A stretch of DNA of 64,000 nucleotides from Planctomycetota bacterium (GCA_024279275.1 JAJRRS010000006.1:18903-82902), one strand, 5' to 3'; counted from the first letter of the stretch, positions 18,638 through 27,968 are shown. A program made the numbers and translations. The notes: generated by a model from the letters alone, not told the origin.

Positions 18638-19426
18638 ATGGCAAACGACACACAAACATGGCTGCACATCGTCCGTTCGCTGTCGGCCCAGAACGCGGCG
18701 GTGCGTGTGAGCCTGTCCACCAGGCCCGTGGAGGAGGGAGGGCGTTATGCGCGTGTGCGTGTGTTGGCGGTCGGTTCGGACGGGATATCGGTAATCGAAG
18801 AGCCGAGCATACGCGATCTTGGTGACCGGTTGCGTCCGGGCAAAGACATTGACATCCTCGTGGTCCAAAAACAAACCCGCCTGGTCGGGCGCTGCCGGGT
18901 CAACGGTTATGTCAAACACGCGCTGAATGAAGCCACACGCCTGGACGCGCTGCAGGTCTCGCCGCCGGTCAAGGTTTTCTCCGGCCAGCTTCGAGATTTT
19001 TACCGGGCGCCGATCGGCGCGGGGGTCGAAGTGAAACCGATCCTGTTGAAGCTCGACCCCGCAGACGCACCCGCACTCCAACGAGCCAGCCTGGCCGGAC
19101 TCGACCCCGACAAAACTTTCAAGGCCCGCCTGGTGAACATCAGCGGTGGGGGGATGGGGTTGGCGATCGTAATCGATAGAGCAGGCGCTTCGGTCTTTGA
19201 GATAGGCACCGTTGTCACCGTGTACGCCGAACTCCCGACCCTGGATACGCCACTGGAGCTAAAGGCGCACATCGTCCACACCGAAAAACTCGAGATCGGC
19301 GACATCTACCTCGGCGTGTCATTCACCATTGACGACCCTACCTTGAAGCATCAGGTGGAAGACCAACTCCAACGCCTATCGGTCTGGATTCAACGACGGA
19401 TGTTGAAGAAAGAAAGCCGGGATTAA
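18638..19426 (+). CDS. PilZ domain protein with YcgR-like N-terminal domain
   Basis: 262 residues. An N-terminal beta-rich domain (about 1-120) is followed by a PilZ domain (about 125-245). Both c-di-GMP-binding motifs are present: RxxxR in LRDFYRAP and the (D/N)xSxxG motif in VNISGGGMGL. The two-domain layout is that of YcgR-type receptors, which brake flagella or act on other machines when c-di-GMP is high. No flagellar gene lies in the window, so the target is open. GTG at 18635 is an equally possible start. A second, single-domain PilZ protein lies at 57802-58182. Confidence 0.82.
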   Translation: MANDTQTWLHIVRSLSAQNAAVRVSLSTRPVEEGGRYARVRVLAVGSDGISVIEEPSIRDLGDRLRPGKDIDILVVQKQTRLVGRCRVNGYVKHALNEATRLDALQVSPPVKVFSGQLRDFYRAPIGAGVEVKPILLKLDPADAPALQRASLAGLDPDKTFKARLVNISGGGMGLAIVIDRAGASVFEIGTVVTVYAELPTLDTPLELKAHIVHTEKLEIGDIYLGVSFTIDDPTLKHQVEDQLQRLSVWIQRRMLKKESRD

Positions 19427-19428
19427 CT

Positions 19429-19456
19429 GGGGGTAACCGGGGGTAACCGGGGGTAA
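19429..19456. repeat. GGGGGTAACC minisatellite
   Basis: Three 10-bp units GGGGGTAACC directly after the PilZ gene stop, in the 34-bp gap to the convergent PEP-CTERM gene. Confidence 0.8.
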
Positions 19457-19460
19457 TGTG

Positions 19461-20831
19461 TCAGTGGGTGCCACGATGTTGACGACGAGACAGCCAACTT
19501 ATTGATAGCGCACAACCGATCAAGGCCGTCGTTGGTTCCGGCACGCTCGATCCTTCGACGGGAGGTGTCCCCGCGTTCCAATTACTCAGTACATGGTTCA
19601 GGTCGCTGATCCCGACGAAACCGTTCTCATCTGGATCTAACGGTGTGCCCGGAAAAACAACTTGGTTCCACTGGCTGAGGATGATGTTCAGGTCATTGAT
19701 TCCCACGAAGCCGTCCATATCCAGGTCGCCGGTCAGTCCGTCACCAGCCGGAGGCTCTTCGCCGATCGTCAGTGCGTACAGCGACTGGTCATCGATGGTC
19801 CACTGCTGGCCGACCACTGGCAGGACCGGCCCGGATGCGTTGTCGGCGACCAGCACCAAACTCTGGCGGCCATCCGCGAGTGTCGGGCCAAGGGCGATCC
19901 CCTCGAAGTTGGAATTGGTCAATGCGCTGAATGTCTGCTCCCATAAAAGTGCCTTGGCCAACGGTGTAAAATCGATGCCCGATGTCAGCCCCGCTAAACC
20001 GGTGAGGCTGGTGATGTCGGTCGCACCAGCGCCTAAGATTTCATAGATGCGTATGCGGTACCCGGAAAGCCCGACCGCTCGCTCCATCGCCAGCACCTGT
20101 CCGCTTGGGAGTGTCAGCATTTCGACCAGGCCGCTGGTTTCGCTGGTGGTAAACGGGCTGTCGCCGTTGATCGCGTCGGTGGGGTAGGCGAATTGACCGA
20201 TGGCGGTGGCGGTTGAGTTGGCGGCATCAGCGGAGGACGACTGGATGCGGACCCATGCGCCCTGTGTGAAACTTGCGGTCGGCCCGTCGGGGACCAGTGC
20301 GTCTTCGTTTGCGAACAGGATCGTGGAGGTGTTGTTGTGATAGATCGCCAGGGATTCCCACGCGCGGTTCGGGCGGTCCTGGCCGTAGATGCCGTACCCC
20401 GGGTTGCTGATATTCACAGGTGTCCCGGTGGAGGCCCCGGTCGCGGCGTCGAAGGCTTCCAGTTGTGGGCCTTCTTCATTGGTGGTCAGGACATAGGAGC
20501 CTTGCATCACGATCGCTTCACGGTCGGTATTGAAGGAACTGCTTAAAGTTATCGGGGTCGGGTCGATGGTCGTCGAGGTTATTGCGCCCGTGTTGATGTC
20601 GAGGCTGATCGAAAGCGTGTGCAGGAGTTTGTCTTTGTCGCCGACCGCGAGGTACGACGACCCGCCGGCGTAGGTGATCCCGCTGAGTTCCCGTGCGCCC
20701 GATGCGCTCTCGGTAAAATCGAACCGCCCGACATCCGTGATCGTCAGCACCGCCTGCGCACTGTTCGCCGCCGTTAACCCGACACACAACATGCTCAGCC
20801 GTAAGGCCGTGATCCAATGGGGAATTCTCAT
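19461..20831 (-). CDS. PEP-CTERM-sorted protein, phytase-like esterase domain plus dockerin-type repeats
   Basis: 456 residues. A signal peptide ends near ANSAQA. The main domain (about 35-350) resembles the esterase-like phytase family: ELSGITYAGGSSYLAVGDKD, DREAIVMQGS, NSNFEGIALGP. Two dockerin-type calcium loops follow (GDLDMDGFVGINDLN and DENGFVGISDLNHVLSNWN). The C-terminus has a PEP-CTERM signal: VPEPTTALIG, a short hydrophobic stretch and the basic SRRQHR. Such tails are processed by exosortase; none lies in the window, but an exopolysaccharide locus of the associated type lies at 28-34 kb. GGAG 9 nt before ATG 20831 sets the start; an upstream GTG at 20867 is less likely. Confidence 0.85.
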   Translation of the reverse strand: MRIPHWITALRLSMLCVGLTAANSAQAVLTITDVGRFDFTESASGARELSGITYAGGSSYLAVGDKDKLLHTLSISLDINTGAITSTTIDPTPITLSSSFNTDREAIVMQGSYVLTTNEEGPQLEAFDAATGASTGTPVNISNPGYGIYGQDRPNRAWESLAIYHNNTSTILFANEDALVPDGPTASFTQGAWVRIQSSSADAANSTATAIGQFAYPTDAINGDSPFTTSETSGLVEMLTLPSGQVLAMERAVGLSGYRIRIYEILGAGATDITSLTGLAGLTSGIDFTPLAKALLWEQTFSALTNSNFEGIALGPTLADGRQSLVLVADNASGPVLPVVGQQWTIDDQSLYALTIGEEPPAGDGLTGDLDMDGFVGINDLNIILSQWNQVVFPGTPLDPDENGFVGISDLNHVLSNWNAGTPPVEGSSVPEPTTALIGCALSISWLSRRQHRGTH

Positions 20832-20986
20832 CTTGGTTATCTCCAGCCTCTCTACGAATTGATACACCTATACCCAACCCATTAAGCCTACCAGAGCCTT
20901 CGCGGGGTGTCGATGAAAAAGGGATTTAGATGGCTGTTTTATCCGCTAAGTAGCGGACTGTAGTGGGGGGGGCAGGTCGATTAAAG

Positions 20987-21418
20987 CTAAAGCGATCCGT
21001 TCCAGTTCGCCGGGCACAGCAGCACGGGCATGTCGGCCTGACGCACGATGTTGGCTGGCACATCTCCCGCGATCAGGCGCTTAAGGACGCCCTTGCCGGT
21101 CAGCCCCAGCACGATGAATGTGCATTTTTTGGCGTGTGCTGTATTGAGGATGGCCTTGGCGACATCATCGGAGAAAAGCATGACGCTCTCGACATCGACC
21201 CCCGCCGCCTCGAGCGTCTTGGTCAACAGCTTGAGCGTCTCCTCGCCGCGCTGGGTCGCGTCGGTCTCGTGTTCGTCCTCATCCTGTTGTTGAGCCACAT
21301 GGGCGACCACCGCCGTGGCGTCCAGTCGCCTGGCCATGTCCGCGATCGGCTCGGCCAGCTTCTCGCTCGCCCAGGGGCTGCTCACCGCTATCAGCATCCG
21401 GCTCGTACTCAAAATCAT
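20987..21418 (-). CDS. Universal stress protein (UspA family)
   Basis: 143 residues, single Usp domain. The strand MLIAVSSPWASEKLAEPI opens the fold, AHVAQQQ is the second strand, and the nucleotide-binding loop is GLTGKGVLKRLIAGDVPANI, close to the ATP-binding G-2x-G-9x-G pattern. ILSTSRMLIAVS starts just after the ATG at 21418, which has GGAG 3-4 nt upstream; ATG at 21397 is an alternative. A TAAGAT hexamer lies near 21470. Usp proteins are induced by starvation or hypoxia; the role here is unknown. Confidence 0.85.
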   Translation of the reverse strand: MILSTSRMLIAVSSPWASEKLAEPIADMARRLDATAVVAHVAQQQDEDEHETDATQRGEETLKLLTKTLEAAGVDVESVMLFSDDVAKAILNTAHAKKCTFIVLGLTGKGVLKRLIAGDVPANIVRQADMPVLLCPANWNGSL

Positions 21419-21648
21419 TCGCTCCGAAGGACTCTCTGTGTCAGGTCGGCCCACAACGGCCAGCCGCGTATCTTAGCCGATCACGCCCGGTCAGGCACCG
21501 CCGTCAAAACCTACGCCACGGGGTCAGAAGGGCATTTACTCAGTATCGGCTTATCGGTTGCATTGGCCCCAAATCACATCCTGCCGGGCTGGAGGCTGCT
21601 TTCGGCAAGGGATTATGATGGGGTTGCAAAGGGCTGACTTGAGGAGGA

Positions 21649-24030
21649 CTACGAAGCCGCCGCAGTGCCGGAAGAAGCCCCAGCCGTTTCGGCCTGCTCA
21701 TCTTTCTTGTCACTGGGGTACGCGATCCGTCCGTGGTAGACGGCACGGAGGGTTTTGACGATTGATTCTTCGATTTTGTGTAGCTCGCTGAGGGTGAGGT
21801 TGCACTCGTCGAACTGGCCGTCCATCAGGCGTTTGCGGGCGAGGGCGTTGACGACCTGCTCCAGGCGAACCGGGGTGGGTTCGGGCAGGGATCTTGCAGC
21901 GCTCTCGACGCAGTCGCAGAGGAGCATGATCGCGGCCTCCTTGGTCTGTGGCTTAGGCCCGGGGTAGCGGAACTCGAACTCGCTTGGCTCGGGCTTATCC
22001 TGAGCCTCGGTTTGTTTTTTGGCGGCGTGATAGAAATACTCGACCAGCGTCGTGCCGTGATGGCTCTCGATGAAGTGGCGCAGTGTTGGGGGCAGGGCGT
22101 ACTCGCGCGCCATCTCGATGCCGTCCTTGACGTGGCCGACGATAATCAGCAGGCTCATCGCGGGGGTGAGTTTGTCGTGGCGGTTAGGTCCGCCGCCCTG
22201 GTTCTCGATGAAGTACATGGGCTTGTTGATCTTGCCGATGTCGTGATACATCGCGCCGACCCGGCAGAACAAGCCGTCGGCTCCGATTGTTTCCGCAGCG
22301 GCCTCGGACATATCCGCAATTCTTAGTGAGTGCTGGTATGTCCCGGGGGCTTCCTGTGCGAGGCGTTGTAATAGCGGGTGGCTGGCGTCGTTGAGTTCTT
22401 TGAGCGTCATGGCGGTGGTGACCCGGAATACTTTTTCGATCGCCGGCAGCCCCCACTGAACAATACCGACCGCCAGCAGACCCGTGACCACCATTGCGGC
22501 TGAGTCCATCGTGATACGCCACAGCTCGTTGGGCGCGTTTAACGGATGCGTTGTCACCGATGCAAGAAAAACGGTCGCCGCCATCGCCACGCCTGACCAC
22601 AGCCCGACCGTCACCAGCTTGCTTCGGCTGCGCACCTCACGCAGTAGCGCTACCGACACTCCCACGCCTGACATCATCACCAGCATGTGTTCCGTACTCA
22701 GGTCCAGGCTCAACAGCACCAGCAGCCCCAGGAACCCGCCCATCGCCAGCGCGAATCGCTGGTCGTAGACGATTACCAATACCGTCGCCGCCATCAGGAC
22801 CGGCAACGTCGTCATGGCTGGCAGTAACTGGGGGTATGCCCGCCCCAGCGCTACGGCCATGAACTGACACAGCAACACCAGCGAGGTGATCGCCAACCCA
22901 CGCATCGGGTTGCGAACGATCTTGTCGTTGTAATAAAAGATATATGTCCACACACCGACGCCGACCAGGAGGATCAACCCCAGCCGACCCAGCAGCACCA
23001 GCAAGCTCTGCCCCTGTGTGAGGCTGTCCGTATAGGCGCGCCGCTCGCTTTGGATCAGGCCGATGTCGTCGCGTGTCAGCTCTGCGCCTGTCGGGAACAG
23101 CACCGAGTCTGCCGGATAGGTCAGTTCTTGCTTTTCAACCCTCGCCGCCGCCTCGTCGCGTTGAATCCCCGTCAGCTTCGGGTCGTAGTGGTAGGTTGCC
23201 TGCAGTTGATGCATCACCAGCTCAACCACGGAATTCCGCAGGTGCTCTTTGCCGTAGAAGAACCGCGTCGCGGTCTTGATTTGGCCCCGCAAACCCTTGG
23301 TGTCAGCTAACAACAGGATGCGCCGCTCATACAACGTCTGCTCAATACGCTTGCCCGGCGCAGGGTCCGGGTGGACGATCGTGATCGGCACCGTCCCTAC
23401 TGGCCCGTCGTTTGGATGAGACTCCGCGGGGTCCAGCACCGCCAACTCAAACAGCTCCTGGATGAACCGATGCGTATCTTCCTTCCACTGCTCGGTTGGA
23501 ACCGAGTTTTCGACATAACCCCTAAGCTCGTGCAGCACCAGTTCGGTCAGTTTGACCTGCTCGCGGTACTCCGTCGGCACCTCGTCAAGCGTTTCGTACC
23601 GCGTCAGCGTCAGCAGGTCGTGAAGCCGGGCGGTCAGGCTCTCACGGTACGCCTTGTCGGCAAAATAATACGCTGGTAGGTTTCGCCTCGCCGCGTCCCG
23701 CAACTGCTGTGTGCGTTGAATATCCTCACGCACAAATTCGATCCGGACGATGATCGGCTTGGTGAGAACCTCGGTGGGGTAATGGTGCATCGACCCGCCG
23801 AGCCACAGGGATACCGGCCCCGCGACCGCCAGCAGCATCGCGATATACAACGCCGCCCAGCCCACCTCGCGCCGGCGCAGCATCTGCACCCACTTAGGCC
23901 CGGGCCTGGGCACGCTCTTGCGCACGTCGCGCCTTCGTGCGGTCGTCGATGATTTACTCTTGCCGTTAGCCATGCGTACTCGTTGCGTTTCCACGGGCTG
24001 AATAGGACGCCATATACGCCCATCACTCAT
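21649..24030 (-). CDS. 7TM-HD family membrane phosphohydrolase (PgpH/YqfF-like)
   Basis: 793 residues. One N-terminal helix (GWAALYIAMLLAVAGPVSLWL), an extracytoplasmic 7TMR-HDED domain (about 80-330), seven helices (about 340-540) and a C-terminal cytoplasmic HD domain. The HD motifs are HSLRIADM, AMYHDIGKI, IVGHVKDG and FIESHHGTT, so the metal ligands are intact. In Firmicutes this family (PgpH) hydrolyses c-di-AMP; that activity here is an inference. It lies 141 bp downstream of phoH, as in many genomes. The C-terminus ends in an Ala/Ser-rich tail. An in-frame ATG at 23973 is an alternative start; neither has a Shine-Dalgarno. Confidence 0.9.
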   Translation of the reverse strand: MSDGRIWRPIQPVETQRVRMANGKSKSSTTARRRDVRKSVPRPGPKWVQMLRRREVGWAALYIAMLLAVAGPVSLWLGGSMHHYPTEVLTKPIIVRIEFVREDIQRTQQLRDAARRNLPAYYFADKAYRESLTARLHDLLTLTRYETLDEVPTEYREQVKLTELVLHELRGYVENSVPTEQWKEDTHRFIQELFELAVLDPAESHPNDGPVGTVPITIVHPDPAPGKRIEQTLYERRILLLADTKGLRGQIKTATRFFYGKEHLRNSVVELVMHQLQATYHYDPKLTGIQRDEAAARVEKQELTYPADSVLFPTGAELTRDDIGLIQSERRAYTDSLTQGQSLLVLLGRLGLILLVGVGVWTYIFYYNDKIVRNPMRGLAITSLVLLCQFMAVALGRAYPQLLPAMTTLPVLMAATVLVIVYDQRFALAMGGFLGLLVLLSLDLSTEHMLVMMSGVGVSVALLREVRSRSKLVTVGLWSGVAMAATVFLASVTTHPLNAPNELWRITMDSAAMVVTGLLAVGIVQWGLPAIEKVFRVTTAMTLKELNDASHPLLQRLAQEAPGTYQHSLRIADMSEAAAETIGADGLFCRVGAMYHDIGKINKPMYFIENQGGGPNRHDKLTPAMSLLIIVGHVKDGIEMAREYALPPTLRHFIESHHGTTLVEYFYHAAKKQTEAQDKPEPSEFEFRYPGPKPQTKEAAIMLLCDCVESAARSLPEPTPVRLEQVVNALARKRLMDGQFDECNLTLSELHKIEESIVKTLRAVYHGRIAYPSDKKDEQAETAGASSGTAAAS

Positions 24031-24171
24031 TTATCGACCACTATCACAAGCCACTTCGTGACCGGCCCCCAGCTTGGCTCAATAGCAGCGGGTTCGGGTT
24101 ATTGGCCCAGCCGCCTGACTATCCAGCGAGGGATTTTATCAGACATGCCAGTGTGAAGGTTATCCCCAGCC

Positions 24172-25200
24172 TCAAATCCTGCCTGACGTCTCTGAATCCG
24201 CGTTGCCATACGCTTTGACGATCCGCTGGACCAGATTGTGTCGGACGATATCCACGCTGTCCAGTGCCACCATCCCGACGCCACGTACCTGCCTGAGCCG
24301 GCGAACCGCGTCGATGAGTCCCGAGTCCCGTGGGTCTTCCAGGTCGATCTGCGTTGTGTCCCCGGTCACGATCATCTTCCCGCCGATGCCCAGCCGTGTC
24401 AGGAACATCAGCATCTGCCCCTTGGTCGTGTTCTGAGCCTCATCCAGAATAATCAGTGCATCGTTCAGCGTTCGGCCTCGCATGAAAGCCAACGGCACAA
24501 TCTCAATTAAATCGCAAGCCATGAACCGTTGAATATGATCGAACTCCATCATGTCGTGCAACGCATCCAGCAACGGCCTCAGATACGGGTTTACCTTGTC
24601 TTGTAGATCGCCCGGCAAAAAACCCAGCTTCTCCCCAGCCTCAACCGCAGGTCGTACCAGCACCAGCTTCCGCACCTGCCCGCGTTTGAGCATTGACACC
24701 GCCGCCGCCACTGCCAGGTAGGTCTTGCCCGTCCCCGCAGGTCCGGAGCAGAAGGTCAGGTCGTTCTTAAAAATCTCTTCAAGATAAACACGCTGCCCCT
24801 CGGTCATCGCCTTGATCCGCTTGTCAGGCAGATAAACATCCAGCCCGCGTGCCATCTCGATCGCCGAACGCATCGCGATTTCCCCGGGGGCAACGCCTAC
24901 CTCAACATTGGGCATGCTCGTGACCGTTGCGATCGCATCCACCAACTGCTTGCGATTCATCGGCTCGCCCCGCATCGCGGCGTCCGCCAACCGCTCGACA
25001 ACCGCCGCCGCCTGACCGACCGCCGCGTCGTCCCCGCTGATCGTCAGCACGCCGTTGCGGGCTGTGACATGCACGCCCAGCGTTTCACGGATAATCTTAA
25101 GATTCCGCTCCCCCGCACCGGTCACCCCGGCCCGCTGCTCATCGACTGGTAATTCGAGTGTGATATCCAAAACGTAAACGTCTCCATTCAGACCTGACAC
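24172..25200 (-). CDS. PhoH-like ATPase
   Basis: 342 residues. An N-terminal KH-like region (about 1-95) precedes the PhoH ATPase with Walker A GPAGTGKTYLA, Walker B ALIILDEAQNTT, and the sensor-like MIVTGDTTQIDLEDPRDSGL. PhoH2-type proteins without a PIN domain are RNA-linked ATPases often next to YbeY and 7TM-HD genes; here the 7TM-HD gene follows but no ybeY is present. The start is GTG at 25200. A TATCAT hexamer lies only 4 nt upstream (25205-25210). A palindromic REP pair lies immediately upstream. Confidence 0.9.
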   Translation of the reverse strand: MSGLNGDVYVLDITLELPVDEQRAGVTGAGERNLKIIRETLGVHVTARNGVLTISGDDAAVGQAAAVVERLADAAMRGEPMNRKQLVDAIATVTSMPNVEVGVAPGEIAMRSAIEMARGLDVYLPDKRIKAMTEGQRVYLEEIFKNDLTFCSGPAGTGKTYLAVAAAVSMLKRGQVRKLVLVRPAVEAGEKLGFLPGDLQDKVNPYLRPLLDALHDMMEFDHIQRFMACDLIEIVPLAFMRGRTLNDALIILDEAQNTTKGQMLMFLTRLGIGGKMIVTGDTTQIDLEDPRDSGLIDAVRRLRQVRGVGMVALDSVDIVRHNLVQRIVKAYGNADSETSGRI

Positions 25201-25213
25201 CCCTATGATACCT

Positions 25214-25283
25214 CGCTAAACCGCAAGCGTGGTATTGACGCGTTCTATTGTCCCACGCCCACAGTTACGCTTGCGGTTTAGCG
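25214..25283. repeat. REPIN-like palindrome pair, 3' side of RAYT
   Basis: Exact 16-bp inverted arms CGCTAAACCGCAAGCG (25214-25229) and CGCTTGCGGTTTAGCG (25268-25283), 38 bp apart. The stop codon of the RAYT gene (TAA, 25280-25278) is part of the right arm. The same motif flanks the other side of the gene. Confidence 0.9.
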
Positions 25284-25865
25284 CCTCGTCTTATGCTCAG
25301 GCCAATTATCATACTGGGTAACAAACTCCCATTGCTGCACCGCCAACCTCTGTTTCACCGGATTGCCCTTAACATACCGGATCGTGCGCCACACATCCTC
25401 CGGCATGTTAAGAAATACCTTGTACCCACCCCGCGCCCAAACCGGGTGGCCGGGATCACGCAGCCCCGACTCGATCAGCTTCAGCCGGGTCATATCCTGT
25501 AGTTTATCAATCATCATCTCCGCGCGGTCTTTGTGTTTGCGGATAACCACATGGATATGATCCGGCATGACCGCCAGCGCGTAACAGGTATAACCGCACC
25601 GTTGAAGAGTTTTATCAAAGGCCTCCGCGATCGCAGTGAATTCGTTGGGAGAAAAACTCAGCAGATCATGCCTGAGATGCTCCCCAGCCTGATCGTAAAA
25701 CGCACGGATATCCTCACCCGGAGGTTGAATACGCTTGCGACCGAAGTGAAGGTCGCCGAGGTCTTTCAGGGGATCACAGCGCACCGTATCGGAAGTCGAT
25801 CCACGCGGATCATTGGGCAACCACCAGCCGTACAGTGTCCACATCAGATGGTGGGCGATGACCAT
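25278..25865 (-). CDS. REP-associated tyrosine transposase (RAYT, IS200/Y1-like)
   Basis: 195 residues. The Y1 (HUH) transposase fold is recognisable: the N-terminal strand HLMWTLYGWWLPNDPRGS, the HUH motif in VMPDHIHVVIR, and the catalytic tyrosine in RTIRYVKGNPVK. RAYT proteins nick and move REP palindromes and are domesticated rather than free-moving. Palindrome pairs with GCTAAACCGCAAGC heads lie on both sides, the expected setting. The gene appears intact. It lies on the same strand as phoH and the secreted-protein genes but between its own repeats, so it is probably expressed alone. Confidence 0.92.
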   Translation of the reverse strand: MVIAHHLMWTLYGWWLPNDPRGSTSDTVRCDPLKDLGDLHFGRKRIQPPGEDIRAFYDQAGEHLRHDLLSFSPNEFTAIAEAFDKTLQRCGYTCYALAVMPDHIHVVIRKHKDRAEMMIDKLQDMTRLKLIESGLRDPGHPVWARGGYKVFLNMPEDVWRTIRYVKGNPVKQRLAVQQWEFVTQYDNWPEHKTRR

Positions 25866-25887
25866 GGTGGAACTCTAACTATTAAGC

Positions 25888-25955
25888 GCTAAACCGCAAG
25901 CAAGGACTGGCGCGTCAGGCATACGGCTCGTGCCATACCACGCTTGCGGTTTAGC
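25888..25955. repeat. REPIN-like palindrome pair, 5' side of RAYT
   Basis: Inverted arms GCTAAACCGCAAGC (25888-25901) and GCTTGCGGTTTAGC (25942-25955), 40 bp apart, just upstream of the RAYT start. Same head sequence and spacing as the pair at 25214-25283. Confidence 0.9.
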
Positions 25956-25983
25956 TCCCCGCTCTTGGTATATCCACCCACCT

Positions 25984-27291
25984 TTACAACGCGCCCCAGA
26001 TCCGCTTGAGTTCTTGCGGGGTCGTTGCAAGGAATACTCGGCCGTCGGGCATGCGGCGTTCGATCAGTCTGCCTGTGGGGCTGTAGGTTGCGACTTGTTC
26101 TGCCTGGTCGGGGGTTGGTCGCTCGAAGACGCGGTACGATCCGCCGGGCAGTGGTTCGATGCGGTAGGTGCGTAGCGATAGTTTGCGTGCGTCCCGGTCG
26201 AAGCCGTAAAAAGCCAGCGTCCCCGGCTCATCTCGCGGCAGCAAGGCTGGGAGGACGTACTGATTCACCTGTGACATGTAAGCATACGGCGGAACTTTCC
26301 AGGGCAGCTTCTTGATATTCGTCGGCGTCTCATTTGATACCTCCATCGCACTGCCATCACGCAGGCCGTCCTGCCGCCAGTTCTGCGTTTGCGGTTGCGG
26401 TGGGGCGTCGGGGTTGTGTGGTCCTGACTGCGGCCTGCGCAGGGTCGTTGTCACGGTCCAGAACTCAACGGATCGATCGTGAGTCTCAAAAAACATGCCC
26501 TCGGTGTCGTAGGTATTTTCGCCATCGACCATGTGCGACCGGATCGCCACGCTTGTCCCCGGGGGAACATGCTCTGACTCGTCGGACTGCTGGATACGGA
26601 TGTAGCCGATGTCCTTGCCTTCAAGCGTGATCCGAAGCCACTGCTCGGGGGTCAAGGCGGATTTGATCTGCTCTTTTTTAATCGAATCCAGCCACAGGCG
26701 TCCCGCTTCGATCCGCTTTGTCCGGATACGATCCAACTCCGCGGGGTCGGCTAAACTCACGCTGTCGATTACCGCCTGGAACGTCTGCATCGCCGTATCG
26801 AACTCACTTGCGTTGCAGTTGAGCTGGTAGATCGCCAAGGTGGTCGGGTCGATCAAGGTGTAAACCTGCCCGAAGACCCAGTCACCCTGCTTCTGATCGG
26901 GGACCAATAGATAAAGCCCAAGCCCTGCGCGACCCGCGACCGTGACCGGCACGCTGTCCTGCGCCAACGTCACCGCAGAAGGGTGCATGAAACCCAACTC
27001 GCGGACCGCTTTATCTTTCACGCCCGGGAGGTTCAACTCGTTTTGGCTTCGGCGTATGTAGACACTGATCGTTGCTGGGCCCTGCGTGAGGAATTTTACC
27101 AACGCCCCGTCCGCCGCTTGCTCCATCGGCATGGAACCCTTGGGCATCAGCAGCGACATCCCATACGCCTGCTCGCTCCATCGTCCTGACAGGTCCACGT
27201 TTCCAGCGCCGGCCGCCTGCCCGTACACCCGCGGCGGTGACAGGCATAACATCAACAACACACAGGCACATATCACGCGCGACCAGGTCAT
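25984..27291 (-). CDS. Secreted protein of unknown function
   Basis: 435 residues. Signal peptide MTWSRVICACVLLMLCLSPP, then VYGQA. The first half (about 30-200) reads like a PsbP/Mog1-type sandwich, for example VPVTVAGRAGLGLYLLVPD and FQAVIDSVSL. The second half is a separate beta-rich domain with paired aromatic/basic strands (EHVPPGTSVAIRSHMVDG, ENTYDTEGMFFETHDRS) ending PQELKRIWGAL. No catalytic motif is seen. AAAGGA, 6 nt before ATG 27291, decides the start. The upstream gene ends 29 bp before it and encodes a protein resembling its first half, so the two are probably one operon. Confidence 0.7.
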   Translation of the reverse strand: MTWSRVICACVLLMLCLSPPRVYGQAAGAGNVDLSGRWSEQAYGMSLLMPKGSMPMEQAADGALVKFLTQGPATISVYIRRSQNELNLPGVKDKAVRELGFMHPSAVTLAQDSVPVTVAGRAGLGLYLLVPDQKQGDWVFGQVYTLIDPTTLAIYQLNCNASEFDTAMQTFQAVIDSVSLADPAELDRIRTKRIEAGRLWLDSIKKEQIKSALTPEQWLRITLEGKDIGYIRIQQSDESEHVPPGTSVAIRSHMVDGENTYDTEGMFFETHDRSVEFWTVTTTLRRPQSGPHNPDAPPQPQTQNWRQDGLRDGSAMEVSNETPTNIKKLPWKVPPYAYMSQVNQYVLPALLPRDEPGTLAFYGFDRDARKLSLRTYRIEPLPGGSYRVFERPTPDQAEQVATYSPTGRLIERRMPDGRVFLATTPQELKRIWGAL

Positions 27292-27320
27292 CTCAAATCC
27301 TTTCTTAGCCGAACCGCCCA

Positions 27321-27962
27321 TTACTTTGGTGCGATACGCGCGGAACGATAAACCGTTTGAAGAAGCCGGGTATTAGCACGCAGGGACTCGCCCACATCCG
27401 AATCCCGCTCAACCGTGTCAATCAGGTAGATCAACCAGTAGTGAATCCCGTCAGGCGACAGGCAGGCCAGCAGGTGCTCGCGGACCATGCCCTCATCGTT
27501 GTCGCTGATCCCGATGAACTGGGCACCATGTAGGCCAGACTCTGTCAATGAAAAAACGAAGGGCTGGGCCGCTGGCCGAAGCGTGGCCCGGAATGATGGG
27601 TCCGGATGCGATTTGATAAACCGAGTGATCATCTGGTCCGGTGAAGCTTTCTCACTAATGACCACGGTCACGAGACTCAATCGACGGTTTGGTCGGTTCG
27701 GATCGATCAACACCACGGCACCATGGTCGTTATCCGATTCCGCCCAGCCATCGGGCAGATTAAACTGGAATGTGCTTGGTGTTTTTGTCGACTCTGGTAC
27801 GGCCTGCCTGATCGTTTGTCGAGTGGACGTGCTTAGATAATCAGGGCCACTGCCCGCCTGCAGGGATGCCAATCCCGTCACACACACAAGCACCAGCGCC
27901 ATCACCACAGCGACGGCGACGGACTGGGCACGAGTTGATTTGAATACCGGTTTCGGTGGCAT
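27321..27962 (-). CDS. Secreted protein of unknown function
   Basis: 213 residues. A basic N-terminus and signal or anchor segment (QSVAVAVVMALVLVCVTGLA) precede a domain of about 150 residues: FNLPDGWAESDNDHGAVVLI, LSLVTVVIS, FVFSLTESGLHGAQFIGISD, HYWLIYLIDTVERDS. The order of strands resembles the first half of the downstream protein and, loosely, the PsbP/DUF1795 fold. That is a visual judgement only. ATG 27962 is preceded by TACTAT with 6 nt between and no ribosome binding site. Confidence 0.68.
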   Translation of the reverse strand: MPPKPVFKSTRAQSVAVAVVMALVLVCVTGLASLQAGSGPDYLSTSTRQTIRQAVPESTKTPSTFQFNLPDGWAESDNDHGAVVLIDPNRPNRRLSLVTVVISEKASPDQMITRFIKSHPDPSFRATLRPAAQPFVFSLTESGLHGAQFIGISDNDEGMVREHLLACLSPDGIHYWLIYLIDTVERDSDVGESLRANTRLLQTVYRSARIAPK

Positions 27963-27968
27963 ACACCG

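Noticed and set aside
17992-19081. Overlapping minus-strand frames opposite the UPF0104 and PilZ genes
   Set aside because: His/Arg/Thr/Pro-rich shadow translations; only the short hydrophobic frame at 18108-18383 looks protein-like.
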